Assembly (NCBI RefSeq): GCF_004322755.1
Contig: NZ_CP036401.1
Location: 6,634,001-6,698,000, forward strand
Direction of reading: 5' to 3'
Length of the DNA: 64,000 bases
Source of the DNA: Pseudoduganella albidiflava
GTDB taxonomy: Bacteria; Pseudomonadota; Gammaproteobacteria; Burkholderiales; Burkholderiaceae_D
Positions 53,170-62,639 of this stretch are shown here, piece after piece. The stretch's first letter is position 1; each line of letters begins with the position of its first letter. The notes beneath the pieces are model-generated. The model was given only the letters and a program-made list of their open reading frames with translations. It was not told the origin of the DNA and did not search any database. The position numbers and the translations under genes were made by a program.

Positions 53170-54617
53170 CAGGCGACCTGCCGCTTGCGGCGCAGCATGC
53201 CCCAGACTTCGACGACGGCCGCGCGATTGAGCAGGCAGCTCGCCGCCAGGTAGCCGGCGGCGCCGGCCGCCACCTGGATCGCCAGCGCGATCCGGCGGTC
53301 CACCACCTGGTCCAGCAGGCCGTGCACACCCGTCACGGCCGCGCACATGGCGGCGCCGGACAGCATCGCCGGCAGCATCCGCATCGCCACTTCGCCCATC
53401 GTGAGCCCGATCACGCCCAGCATGCGGTGCATGTTGATCAGCAGGACGAACGGATACACCAGTGCCCAGGCCATGGCGACGCCGAAGATGCCCCAGTGCG
53501 TTCCCGCATAGAAGGCAAGCGGCATCACCGTGCACGCGACGATGCCGTTCTGCAGCGCGATGCCGGGGCGCCCGACGGCGTCGGTGACGGCGGGCAGGAA
53601 CTGCACCACGGTGCGGAATGGCATGATCAGCGACAGCACCTGCAGCGGCAGGATCGCTTCCCGCCAGTGCGCGCCGAGGAAGACCAGCACGATGTCGCTG
53701 GCGGTTGCCGCCATGCCCCACAGGATCGGGAACGCGACCAGCGACACCAGCTCGAATGCCTTGAGCAATTGCCGGGCGATCGCGGCGCGGTCGTTCTGGT
53801 AACGCGCCAGCGCGGGGAACGCGACCTGGTTCAGGATGCCGGACACCCGCTGTACCGGCAGGCTGGCCAGGTGCAGCGCCACCGAATACACGCCGAGGAT
53901 TTCGCCGCCCAGCGTGCGGCCGATGATCACCGTGTCGGCCTGGGTGAAGAAGAACCACAGGAAGCGCGAGGCCGATACCTTGCCGCCGAACGTCAGCAGC
54001 GCACGCATGCCCTGCCAGGAAAACAGCGGCAGGTGCGGGAACGGCGCGACGACGTTGACCGCTATCGTGCGGTAGAGCGCGGCGACGATGATGCCCAGCG
54101 CCAGCGACCATACCCCCATGCCCCACCATGCCAGCGCCAGCGTGACGAAGGCGGTGAGCACGGACTGCGACAGGTCCAGCAGCGAGCGGGCGCGGAAATT
54201 CAGGCCGCGCTGCAGCAGCACTTCGGAGACCAGGCCGAACGGTGCCAGCACGAATTGCAGCGACATCAGCCGGATCAGGTCGGCCAGGTGCGGTTCGGCG
54301 AAGAAGCGCTCGGCGAGCGGCGCGCACGCCACCAGCAGCAGCACCACGACGAAATTGACGAGCGTGAACAGGCCATAGGCCTGGCGCAGCTTCTGGGTGG
54401 ACACTTCCTTGGCCTGCACGAGCGCCGGCGCCAGGCCCATCTCGACGAACATGGCGCACCAGGCGAGAAACACGGAAGCCATCGCCATCAGGCCATAATC
54501 GGCCGGCACCAGCATGCGCATCACGATGATCGTGATGACCCAGCTGATGATCTGGCTGGCGAACTTGGCACCGGCGACCCATTTCAGTCCGTGCAGGACG
54601 TCCTTCTTCAATGACAT
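53169..54617 (-). CDS. Wzx-type oligosaccharide flippase
   Basis: A 482-residue multispanning protein of the MOP/PST family that flips lipid-linked glycans to the periplasm. About 14 hydrophobic segments (IISWVITIIVMRMLVPADYG, LVNFVVVLLLVACAPLAERF, ALAWWGMGVWSLALG, GGEILGVYSVALHLASLPVQ) match the polysaccharide-synthesis family. Works with the O-ligase and transferases upstream. A small internal gap of 16 bases separates it from the deacetylase. Confidence 0.9.
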   Translation of the reverse strand: MSLKKDVLHGLKWVAGAKFASQIISWVITIIVMRMLVPADYGLMAMASVFLAWCAMFVEMGLAPALVQAKEVSTQKLRQAYGLFTLVNFVVVLLLVACAPLAERFFAEPHLADLIRLMSLQFVLAPFGLVSEVLLQRGLNFRARSLLDLSQSVLTAFVTLALAWWGMGVWSLALGIIVAALYRTIAVNVVAPFPHLPLFSWQGMRALLTFGGKVSASRFLWFFFTQADTVIIGRTLGGEILGVYSVALHLASLPVQRVSGILNQVAFPALARYQNDRAAIARQLLKAFELVSLVAFPILWGMAATASDIVLVFLGAHWREAILPLQVLSLIMPFRTVVQFLPAVTDAVGRPGIALQNGIVACTVMPLAFYAGTHWGIFGVAMAWALVYPFVLLINMHRMLGVIGLTMGEVAMRMLPAMLSGAAMCAAVTGVHGLLDQVVDRRIALAIQVAAGAAGYLAASCLLNRAAVVEVWGMLRRKRQVA

Positions 54618-54633
54618 GCGGGGGTGTTCCTTG

Positions 54634-55644
54634 TTACGCCAGCTGTGCGCTCGTGGTCAGGTTGCGTGCCATGCGCAGGACGAAGCGCAACCGGCTCCTG
54701 TCCCATGGTGTAAAGCGGGGCAGCTGGAACAGGTCCGGCCGGCCGCGGCTGGCGCCCCACGATGTGGACACGGCGCCCTCGAAACGCAGTTCACGCGCCA
54801 TCGCCACGTGGCGTGCCTCGTAATCCTCGCCCGGCTTGCCGTTCGGGTAGGCGAACAGTGGCACGCTGGCGCCGATCATGTCTTCCAGTGCCAGCTTGCC
54901 CTGTGCGATCTCGTCGCGCGCCTCATGGTCCGGCAGGCGCGCCAGGATCGGGTGATTGACGGTGTGCGCGCCGATGCCCATGCCGGCCGCATGCAGTTTC
55001 CGCACCTGGGCGGTCGTCATCATCAGGTCTTCCGGCAACGCCGCGCCGGCCAGGTCCACCAGCCGGTCGACCTGCTGCTGCCGCTCGGCCATCGGCAGGT
55101 ATTTCAACTGCCGGATCAGCGCGGGGATGGCCTGCCGGCGATCGGCCTCCGTGTGGAGGGGATGCGTGCCGAGACCCAGCGGGGTGGCATCGAGCACGCC
55201 GTCCGGCGCACGCCGCACCAGTTCGTACACGCTGTCGTTCCACATCCGCCCGCCGTTCAGGAAGCCGGTGGCGACGAAGAAGGTGGCGTGCAGGCCATGC
55301 CGCTGAAGGATCGGCAACGCCACCTCGGCATTGTCGGCATAGCCGTCGTCGAACGTGATCGCCGCCGCGCGTGGCGGCAGCGTGCCTTCCCGGGAGCGCC
55401 GCACCGCTTCCAGCAGCGGCAGCACGCGGAAGTGCGACTTCAGCATGCCGACCTGGGCCGAGAACTCGGCGGCATCGACCTCGCTGGGAAACAGCGGGTC
55501 CTTGCGGGGCAGCACGCGGTGATAGATCAGGATCGACAGGCCATGCCGGCCTCCCGGCGACAGCAGCGACAGCAGGCTTTTTTCCAGCAGCGGTGCGGTG
55601 CTGGCGTGGACGGCGGCGGCAGCGCCGGATTCAGGCTGTTTCAT
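54634..55644 (-). CDS. Polysaccharide deacetylase (NodB/CE4)
   Basis: A 336-residue CE4 enzyme that removes acetyl groups from amino sugars. The motifs are ITFDDGYADN (catalytic Asp and metal Asp), GAHTVNHPIL (metal His-x3-His) and FAYPNGKPGE. No signal peptide is seen, so it may act in the cytoplasm or by an uncleaved route. The start at 55644 is preferred because of GAAGAGC upstream; two earlier Met codons within the overlapping O-ligase are possible. This is not the DUF3473-type XrtA deacetylase. Confidence 0.87.
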   Translation of the reverse strand: MKQPESGAAAAVHASTAPLLEKSLLSLLSPGGRHGLSILIYHRVLPRKDPLFPSEVDAAEFSAQVGMLKSHFRVLPLLEAVRRSREGTLPPRAAAITFDDGYADNAEVALPILQRHGLHATFFVATGFLNGGRMWNDSVYELVRRAPDGVLDATPLGLGTHPLHTEADRRQAIPALIRQLKYLPMAERQQQVDRLVDLAGAALPEDLMMTTAQVRKLHAAGMGIGAHTVNHPILARLPDHEARDEIAQGKLALEDMIGASVPLFAYPNGKPGEDYEARHVAMARELRFEGAVSTSWGASRGRPDLFQLPRFTPWDRSRLRFVLRMARNLTTSAQLA

Positions 55645-56965
55645 GGCGAAGCTCTTCTTCTGGAGCCGTTTCATCCGGCGGCTCGGGTTCCGGCGCAAGG
55701 GGACTGACGAGTGGCTTCGGCACCAGCATCTTCCGCTCGCGCTCGACGATCAGGTGGGTCGCCACCATGGCCGCCATCAGGTAATACGGTACATCGAAAT
55801 ACGTGAGGCTGAGGAAAGCGCCGCCGACGGCAAAGCCCAGCAGGCTGACCTGGACCATGCGCGCCAGGTTGCCGGCCCATGCCAGTTCGGTAAAACGGGC
55901 CGAACGGCTGATGATGCGCGACCCGGTCAGCCAGGTGAAGATGCCAAGCGCCAGGTAGATTACCAGCCCGCCCCAGCCATGCTCGCCCAGCACCTGGAAA
56001 TAAATGCTGTGCGCGGCGTGCACATCCTCGGGGATCGGCGCATACAGCTGGAACACGTGCGGATCATAGATTTCAAAGCCACCGCCCAGCGGCCGGTCGT
56101 TGGCCAGGTTGTAGGCCATCCACCAGGCATTGATGCGGCCCATCGCCGACAGATCCTGCTCGTATTCGTCGATCGTGTCGATGCGGGCGTGCCACTGCTC
56201 GGGCATGAATACCAGCGCGACCGGTACGCAGAGGATCAGCAGCATGCCGAGCATGACCTTGTTGCGGCTCTTGAGCCACAGGAAGGCCAGCATGCCCACC
56301 ATCGCGATCGCCGCGCCGCGCGAATACGACGCCAGCGACGCCAGGGCGCACAGCACCATCGACAGGATCATCGCGCGCTTGGCCCACTTGTTGTCCAGCA
56401 GCGTGTACAGGTACAGCATCAGCGGGATCGTCATCACCAGCGCCAGTGCGATCTCGTTGTTGCCGTCGATGAAGGTGCCGATCGGTCCCCACACGCGGTA
56501 CTGGCCGCCGCTGCGCAGCGTGAAGATGCCGCCCTTGACGCCATAGAAACCGATGGAGATCACGACCGTCCAGATCAGCCATTCGACATGCTTGCGCTTG
56601 CGTAGCAGCATCATCACGACGATCGTCATGCCCATGATCTTCAGCACCTTGATCAGCTGCGGCATGATGTAGTCCGGGTGGATCGCGAACGCGGCCGTCA
56701 GGCACATGTAGGCGACGAAGACCACGAACGTGACGGTAACGGGGGTCAGCGGATAGCGGTATTTGCGGTGCGCGTTGGTGGCCATGGCCGCCACGGTCGT
56801 CACGGCGATGATGGCGGCGAACGGGAAATCGCGCGCGAAACCCCAGCCTTGCGTGTGCGGGTTCATCACGCTGATCCAGATCCACATGACCATGCCCAGC
56901 GAGGGACGCTTGAAGATATACGGCAGCGAGCCGAACACCAGCAATGTGATGACGACGTCCCTCAT
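55631..56965 (-). CDS. Exosortase A-associated O-glycosylation ligase (Wzy/WaaL-like)
   Basis: A 444-residue membrane protein with about 11 hydrophobic segments and the ligase/polymerase loop (MGRINAWWMAYNLANDRPLG; VHAAHSIYFQVLGEHGWGGL). It corresponds to the family named putative O-glycosylation ligase, exosortase A system-associated (TIGR03097). It would join glycan units or link them to protein in the periplasm. The start overlaps the PaaK-like gene's stop (ATGA); its stop overlaps the deacetylase start. Confidence 0.92.
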   Translation of the reverse strand: MRDVVITLLVFGSLPYIFKRPSLGMVMWIWISVMNPHTQGWGFARDFPFAAIIAVTTVAAMATNAHRKYRYPLTPVTVTFVVFVAYMCLTAAFAIHPDYIMPQLIKVLKIMGMTIVVMMLLRKRKHVEWLIWTVVISIGFYGVKGGIFTLRSGGQYRVWGPIGTFIDGNNEIALALVMTIPLMLYLYTLLDNKWAKRAMILSMVLCALASLASYSRGAAIAMVGMLAFLWLKSRNKVMLGMLLILCVPVALVFMPEQWHARIDTIDEYEQDLSAMGRINAWWMAYNLANDRPLGGGFEIYDPHVFQLYAPIPEDVHAAHSIYFQVLGEHGWGGLVIYLALGIFTWLTGSRIISRSARFTELAWAGNLARMVQVSLLGFAVGGAFLSLTYFDVPYYLMAAMVATHLIVERERKMLVPKPLVSPLAPEPEPPDETAPEEELRHETA

Positions 56966-58368
56966 GCGGCGATACTCCCGGTGGCAACCTTGCTGACCAC
57001 GTAGCGGAACTTGCCGGATTTTTCAGGAGCGATCTCGGCGACCCGTTCGACCTCGACGCCGACGCCGGCACCCAGGCGGGCCTTGAAGCCCCGCTCGATC
57101 TGGCGCCGCAGCGTGTCGAATGCCGGGGTTTCCAATGGCGCAGCCAGCACCACCTGCACACGCGTCAGGTCCAGGCTTTCCTGCGTGATCTTGAACGCCT
57201 GTACCTGCGGCAGGTCGCGCAGGATGTACACGAGGGCCAGCCCATGCATCACGGTACCGTCCTGCGCGACCAGGAAATCGGTGCTGCGGCCCTGGATTTC
57301 CTGCAGCAGCGGCAAGCCGCGCCCGCAACCACATTGCTGCGTGCCCAGCACGCCGATGTCGCCGGTGCGGTAGCGGATGAACGGGAAGTCGCCGGTGGCC
57401 AGGTGCGTGACGACGATCTCGCCGGACTTCCCGCGCGGCACTGGCTTGCCGTCGGCGCCGAGAATTTCGACGACGATATCCTCTGCGGTGATGTGCATGC
57501 CGCCTTCCGGGCACTGGTGCGCGATGAAGCCGGCATCGCGCCCGCCGTAGCCGTTGGCGACCGGGCAGCCGAAGGTGCTGGAAATCTGCGCGCGCTGCTC
57601 GTCGTACAGGCGCTCGGACGTGACGAAGGCGACGCGGATGCCCAGGTCGTCCATGCGCTGCCCCTTGTCCCGGGCATGGCGCGCAATGTGCGACAGCGCC
57701 GACGGATAACCGAACAGCATGCGCGGCTTGTGGGCACGGATGCGCGCCACGAATCCGTCGAGCTTGGCCGCCGACATTTCGAATGCCGGCAGCAGATGCG
57801 TACGCAGCAGCCGGTCGCGCAGTGCGCGCACGCGGTCCTGCGCGCCAAGTTCGATCGGCGAGCCCCACACCACGATTTCCGGGTCGCCGATATCGACGTT
57901 CCACCAGCGCGTGGCGCGCCATTTCGCGGCCACGTCATGGCTGACGCGCTCCTTGCCGATGTAGAAGATCAGCGGCTCGCCGGTGGAGCCGCCGGTGTTG
58001 AAGCGGGCCAGGCCCACCGCATCCGAGGCTTTCAGCCGGTCGGCATTGGCCCGGATGACAGCCTTGTCCATCAACGGCAGCCGGGCCAGGTCGTCCAGGC
58101 TGTGCAGGTCGCGCGCCGGGTCGAAGCCGGTCTGCGCGAACAGGTCGCGGAAATACGGCACCGAGGTGGCGGCCCGCGCCAGCAGGCGGCGCAGGCGTTG
58201 CAGCTGCAGGTCGCGCAGCCGTTCCTCCGGCCAGTACTGCGATTCCTCGAGCTGCTTGCGCACCGCGACGCTGCTGTGCTGCTTGACCCGTTCGTGCAAC
58301 GGGAAGATCAGGTTCGTGACGAGCGCCGTGTAGGGCGCCGGGCGATAGCGCACGTTCTGCATGCTCAT
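56962..58368 (-). CDS. PaaK/CapK-like adenylate-forming ligase of the EPS locus
   Basis: A 468-residue adenylate-forming enzyme of the phenylacetate-CoA ligase-like (CapK) group: P-loop FNTGGSTGEPLIFYIG, ANGYGGRDAGFIAHQCPEGG, YRTGDIGVL and the C-terminal lysine GKFRYVV. Members occur in capsule and XrtA loci, where they may activate an acyl or amino acid for glycan modification; the substrate is unknown. MSMQNVRYRPAPY is the start, overlapping the next gene (ATGA) with GGTGAG upstream. Confidence 0.88.
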   Translation of the reverse strand: MSMQNVRYRPAPYTALVTNLIFPLHERVKQHSSVAVRKQLEESQYWPEERLRDLQLQRLRRLLARAATSVPYFRDLFAQTGFDPARDLHSLDDLARLPLMDKAVIRANADRLKASDAVGLARFNTGGSTGEPLIFYIGKERVSHDVAAKWRATRWWNVDIGDPEIVVWGSPIELGAQDRVRALRDRLLRTHLLPAFEMSAAKLDGFVARIRAHKPRMLFGYPSALSHIARHARDKGQRMDDLGIRVAFVTSERLYDEQRAQISSTFGCPVANGYGGRDAGFIAHQCPEGGMHITAEDIVVEILGADGKPVPRGKSGEIVVTHLATGDFPFIRYRTGDIGVLGTQQCGCGRGLPLLQEIQGRSTDFLVAQDGTVMHGLALVYILRDLPQVQAFKITQESLDLTRVQVVLAAPLETPAFDTLRRQIERGFKARLGAGVGVEVERVAEIAPEKSGKFRYVVSKVATGSIAA

Positions 58369-59471
58369 GGCTGGCTCACCGCGGTGGTGCCGGCACGGCT
58401 GGCCAGCACGTGTTGATAGACAGCGAGCAGGCGCGGCCGCACGCTCGCCCACGTGTAGGACTGCACCTGGCGCAACCCTGCTTCGCGCAAGGAAGCAGCC
58501 AGCGCGGGCTCGGCCGCCAGCCGCAGGACGGCTGTGGCCATGGCCTCGGGGGCCCGGGGCGGTACCAGCAATGCGGTACGGCCGTCTTCGACGAGATAGG
58601 GCACGCCGCCGACGTTCGTGCTGACCACGGGTACGCCGCAGGCCAGCGATTCGAGCACGGAATTGGGCATGTTGTCGACCAGGCTGGGATTGAGCATCAC
58701 GTCCGCGTTACGGTACAGCGCCGCCATGGCTGCGTTGTCGACGCGGCCGGTGAACGTGACGGCCTGGGCGACACCCAGCTCCGCCGCCAGCCCTTCCAGT
58801 TCGGCGCGCAGCGGGCCGGAACCGGCAATCACCAGCGTGGCATCCGCATGGCGTTCGCGCACCAGGGCAAAGGCGCGCAATGCGGACGCGTTGTCGTAGA
58901 TCGGTTCCAGGTTGCGGGCCACCAGCAGGCGGGGACCGGTACCGGCTTGCACTTCCCGCGCCGATGAAAAGCGCTCCAGGCTGACGATGTTCGGTACCAC
59001 CTGTGTCGCCAGGCCGTACTTGCCGAACACGGTTTCCAGGAAGCCGGACGGCACGATGACGGCATCCGCGCGCTCCATGCTCGGCGCCACCCAGCGGCGC
59101 GCGCGGGCCAGGAAGTCGTCGGCCTCGCCGCCCCGGTAATTGACGACCACGGGCTTGCCGCGCAGGCGGGCGATCCAGATCGCAGGCGCGGCGAACAGGT
59201 GCCACGACCAGCCCGAATTGGCCATCACGTGGAACACCTGCACGCTGCCGGCCGTGCGCCACAGGCAAGCCAGGTAGGGCAGCAGCCGCGCGACGGCGCG
59301 CAGCCCCTTGATGCGGCCAGTCCAGGCGGGCCGGTATGGCGCGTTGACCTGCACGGTCACGACCTCGATGCCCTCGCCGCGCAACAACGCGGCCAGTTGC
59401 AGGGTCTGGTTTGCCATGCCGCCGGAAGGCGGCGGCAGCGGTCCTACCAGGCCGATCGACAATGCCGTCAT
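58365..59471 (-). CDS. GT4-type glycosyltransferase
   Basis: A 368-residue GT-B fold transferase: N-terminal Rossmann domain (IGLVGPLPPPSGGMANQTLQ, VVNYRGGEADDFL), C-terminal nucleotide-sugar domain (ADVMLNPSLVDNMPNSVLES, CGVPVVSTNVGGVPYLVEDG). The E-x7-E motif is visible in LVDNMPNSVLES. It adds a sugar to the lipid carrier during EPS assembly; donor and acceptor are unknown. Coupled on both sides by ATGA overlaps. Confidence 0.9.
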   Translation of the reverse strand: MTALSIGLVGPLPPPSGGMANQTLQLAALLRGEGIEVVTVQVNAPYRPAWTGRIKGLRAVARLLPYLACLWRTAGSVQVFHVMANSGWSWHLFAAPAIWIARLRGKPVVVNYRGGEADDFLARARRWVAPSMERADAVIVPSGFLETVFGKYGLATQVVPNIVSLERFSSAREVQAGTGPRLLVARNLEPIYDNASALRAFALVRERHADATLVIAGSGPLRAELEGLAAELGVAQAVTFTGRVDNAAMAALYRNADVMLNPSLVDNMPNSVLESLACGVPVVSTNVGGVPYLVEDGRTALLVPPRAPEAMATAVLRLAAEPALAASLREAGLRQVQSYTWASVRPRLLAVYQHVLASRAGTTAVSQP

Positions 59472-60742
59472 GTGCGCTCTCCCGCGACCAGGTCGCCATA
59501 CACCTTCCGGTAGCGCGCCACGCTGGCCGTCCAGTTGCGTTCATTCTCGACGAAGCGCCGGCCCTGTTCCTTCAGCTGCGGCCACTGCTCCGGTGCGGCC
59601 AGCAAGTCCAGCACGCGCTTCGCCAGGGCGGCTGCGTCGCCCGCGGTGAACAGCACGCCCGTGCGCCCGTCCTCGATCAGTTCGCGGTGCCCACCCACGT
59701 CGGAGGCGGCCAGCAGGCGTCCCTGCGCCATCGCTTCCAGCGGCTTCAGGGGCGTCACGAGATCCGTCAGCCGCATTTTCAGGCGCGGATAGCAGAGCAC
59801 GTCGACCAGGTTGTAATAGCGCTGCACTTCCTGGTGCGGGACCCGGCCCGTGAAGACCACCTGGCCGCCGATGCCGAGCGCCCCGGCTTGCGCCCGCAGC
59901 GCCCCGTCCTGCGGGCCGCCGCCCACCAGCAGCACGCGCAAGTCGGGCCGCCGCGCCAGCATGGCCGGCAGGGCGTCGAGCAGCACGTTCAAGCCTTCAT
60001 AGGCGTAGAACGAGCCGATGAAGCCCAGCACGGTTTTTCCTTCCAGGCCCAGCTCGCGCGCCAGCGCCTCGTCGCGCACGCCGCCCACCGAAAAATCGCC
60101 GATATCGACCGCGTTCGGAATCACTGCGATCTTTTGCGCGGGAATGCCCCGGCCGACGATCTCGGTACGCAATCCCTCGCAGATCGTGGTGGCCGCATCG
60201 ACACGCTTCAATGCCCAGGTTTCCATGGCACGGGTGAGGCGGTAGCGCATGCCCCATTCCTTGCTGGTGCCATGGTCGACCGCCGCGTCTTCCCAGAAGG
60301 CGCGGATTTCATACACGACGGGAATGCCCAGCTTGCGGCCCACGCGCAGCGCCGCGACAGCGTTCAGCGCCGGCGAATGCGCATGCAGGATGTCCGGCTT
60401 CACTTCCCGCGCCACCTGCAGCAGGCGGGTGGCCAGCCGGTCGATCACGGCCAGCTGGTTCAGCACCGGCATGCGCGACAGCATGCCGTGCGCCGGCTCG
60501 GTGCGGAAAAAGCACAGGCCGTCGACGGTTTCATGCGTGTCGCCGGCGCTGCCGTTGGCCGCCGCGTGCTTCGGGCTGGTGATGTGGTGCGTGTCCCAGC
60601 CCAGGGCGCGCTGCTGCTGCAGGATCGAGCGGGTGCGGAAGGTATAGCCGCTGTGCAGCGGGATCGAATGATCCAGCACGTGCAGGATTTTCAGCGGGCG
60701 CGCGGCGATATCGGCGATACCGGCAATGTCGGAGGTTCCCAT
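59468..60742 (-). CDS. Exosortase A-associated glycosyltransferase (TIGR04063-like)
   Basis: A 424-residue GT4 transferase. The opening LKILHVLDHSIPLHSGYTFR with TRSILQQQRALGW is the family signature. GT-B domains carry LGFIGSFYAYEGLNVLLDAL and the donor-side MRLTDLVTPLKPLEAMAQG. It follows the amidotransferase stop by one base (TAACATG). Predicted role: chain growth in the XrtA-dependent exopolysaccharide. Confidence 0.92.
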   Translation of the reverse strand: MGTSDIAGIADIAARPLKILHVLDHSIPLHSGYTFRTRSILQQQRALGWDTHHITSPKHAAANGSAGDTHETVDGLCFFRTEPAHGMLSRMPVLNQLAVIDRLATRLLQVAREVKPDILHAHSPALNAVAALRVGRKLGIPVVYEIRAFWEDAAVDHGTSKEWGMRYRLTRAMETWALKRVDAATTICEGLRTEIVGRGIPAQKIAVIPNAVDIGDFSVGGVRDEALARELGLEGKTVLGFIGSFYAYEGLNVLLDALPAMLARRPDLRVLLVGGGPQDGALRAQAGALGIGGQVVFTGRVPHQEVQRYYNLVDVLCYPRLKMRLTDLVTPLKPLEAMAQGRLLAASDVGGHRELIEDGRTGVLFTAGDAAALAKRVLDLLAAPEQWPQLKEQGRRFVENERNWTASVARYRKVYGDLVAGERT

Positions 60743-60743
60743 G

Positions 60744-62639
60744 TTACGCCTGCATTTCTTTTTTCAGGAAGGCTTCGAACATCAGCAGCGTCCAGATCGG
60801 CGCGCTGTAGTCGCGGCGGCCCGACTGGTGGTGTTCCACCATCTCGGCCAGGAAGGCGGCATTGAACATCCCGGTGGCGGCCAGGTTCGGGCCCAGCAGC
60901 GAAGTTCGCACGCGTTCGCGCAACGGCCCGCGGAACCATGCGGCCAGCGGCACCGCGAAGCCCTGCTTGCGCCGGTACAGGATATCGTGCGGCAGGTACT
61001 TTTCCATGCTTTTCTTGAAGATGTATTTTCCTTCGCTGCCTTTCAGCTTCATCTCCGGCGGCAGGCCGGAAATCCACTCGACCAGCTGGTGATCCAGCAG
61101 TGGCACGCGGACCTCGAGCGCATGCGCCATGCTGGCACGGTCCACCTTCGTCAGGATGTCGCCCGGCAGGTAGGTCTTCATGTCCAGGTACTGGATCAGC
61201 GACAGCGGATCGTCGGTGGGCGAATTGTTCGCGTGGCCACGCATCACGTCGATCGCACGATAGCCCTGCAGGCCGGCGCGGAAGGTGTCTGAAAACAGCT
61301 GCGAGCGCATCGCATCCGTCATGATCGACACGCCATGGAAATAGCCTTCCACCAGGTCGCGCGACAGCGATTCGAAGGTGCTCTTGGCACGGAACACGCG
61401 CGGTGCCCAGTCGGCCTTCGGGTAATAGCGGCCCAGCGTGCCGAACAGCGGGCGGCGCAATGCGGACGGAATCCGGCCGCGTACCTGTTCTTCCGCCATC
61501 GTGTAGCGATAGCGTCGGTAACCCGCCAGGTTTTCATCGCCGCCGTCGCCGGACAGCGCCACGGTCACGCGCTGGCGCGCCAGCTGGCACACGCGGTAGG
61601 TGGGGATCGCCGAACTGTCGGCATACGGCTCGTCGTACAGGTCGGACAGGGTATCGAGCAGGCCGAAGTCGTCGGTATCGACTGTTTGCACATGGTGGTC
61701 CGTGCGGTATTGCTGCGCCACTTGCGCCGCGTACGCGGATTCGTCGAACGCGCGGTCGCGGAAGCCGATCGAACAGGTATTCACGGGAGCATTGTTCAGG
61801 CCAGCCATCATCGCCACCACGGCACTGGAATCGACGCCACCCGACAGGAAAGCCCCCAGCGGCACTTCGGCCACCAGCTGGCTGCGCACCGCATCGCGCA
61901 ACCGCTCGACCAGTTCGCCTTGCGCGTCGCTTTCCGTCATCGCATGGTGCAGCTTGAACGGCACGTCCCACCAGCGCTGCGGCGTGGCGAGCGGCGCGCC
62001 CACCTTCTGCACCAGCCGGTAACCCGGCGACAGCTTGAACGCGCCCTTGTAGATCGTCTTCGGTTCCGGCACGTAGCCGTAGGCGAAATAATCCTCGACG
62101 GCGCGCGGGTCGATCTCGCGCGGCAGGCCGGGCAGCGAGCGCAGGGCTTTCAGTTCGGAGCTGAACGCGAACAGTCCATCCGGCAGCATCGTGTAGAACA
62201 TCGGCTTCACGCCCATGTGATCGCGCGCCAGGAACATCAGCTGCTGGTTGCGGTCCCACAGGCCGAAGGCGAACATGCCGCGGAAACGTTCGACACAGGC
62301 CTCGCCCCATTCTTCCCACGCGTGCACGATTACTTCCGTGTCGCTGTTGGTCTTGAACACGTGGCCCAGCGCCTTCAGCTCGGCCGTCAATTCGCGGTAG
62401 TTGTAGATCTCGCCGTTGTAGCAGACCATCACGCTGCCGTCTTCATTGCCGAGCGGCTGCTGGCCCAGCGACAGGTCGATCACGGATAAGCGGCGATGGC
62501 CGAAACCGACGCCGGGTTCACGGTAGATGTCGCCTTCATCGGGCCCCCGGTGGAACTGGGTATCGTTCATTCGCCGCAGCAGTGCTTCGTCGATGTCGCG
62601 CCGGCCACGCGTATCCAGTATGCCCACTATTCCGCACAT
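60744..62639 (-). CDS. XrtA-associated amidotransferase (asparagine synthase-like, TIGR03108)
   Basis: A 631-residue class II glutamine amidotransferase with Cys2 (MCGIVGILDTRG) and an asparagine synthase domain (LSGGVDSSAVVAMMAG, the PP-loop SGGxDS). This group in exosortase A loci probably amidates a sugar acid or another polymer unit rather than free aspartate. The start 62639 is fixed by the required N-terminal Cys; it overlaps the previous gene by 13 bases. GGTGAC upstream. Confidence 0.94.
   Translation of the reverse strand: MCGIVGILDTRGRRDIDEALLRRMNDTQFHRGPDEGDIYREPGVGFGHRRLSVIDLSLGQQPLGNEDGSVMVCYNGEIYNYRELTAELKALGHVFKTNSDTEVIVHAWEEWGEACVERFRGMFAFGLWDRNQQLMFLARDHMGVKPMFYTMLPDGLFAFSSELKALRSLPGLPREIDPRAVEDYFAYGYVPEPKTIYKGAFKLSPGYRLVQKVGAPLATPQRWWDVPFKLHHAMTESDAQGELVERLRDAVRSQLVAEVPLGAFLSGGVDSSAVVAMMAGLNNAPVNTCSIGFRDRAFDESAYAAQVAQQYRTDHHVQTVDTDDFGLLDTLSDLYDEPYADSSAIPTYRVCQLARQRVTVALSGDGGDENLAGYRRYRYTMAEEQVRGRIPSALRRPLFGTLGRYYPKADWAPRVFRAKSTFESLSRDLVEGYFHGVSIMTDAMRSQLFSDTFRAGLQGYRAIDVMRGHANNSPTDDPLSLIQYLDMKTYLPGDILTKVDRASMAHALEVRVPLLDHQLVEWISGLPPEMKLKGSEGKYIFKKSMEKYLPHDILYRRKQGFAVPLAAWFRGPLRERVRTSLLGPNLAATGMFNAAFLAEMVEHHQSGRRDYSAPIWTLLMFEAFLKKEMQA

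Noticed and set aside
54634..55644. Deacetylase considered as the XrtA-specific DUF3473 deacetylase
   Set aside because: It lacks the DUF3473-type C-terminus and has the short general NodB layout.
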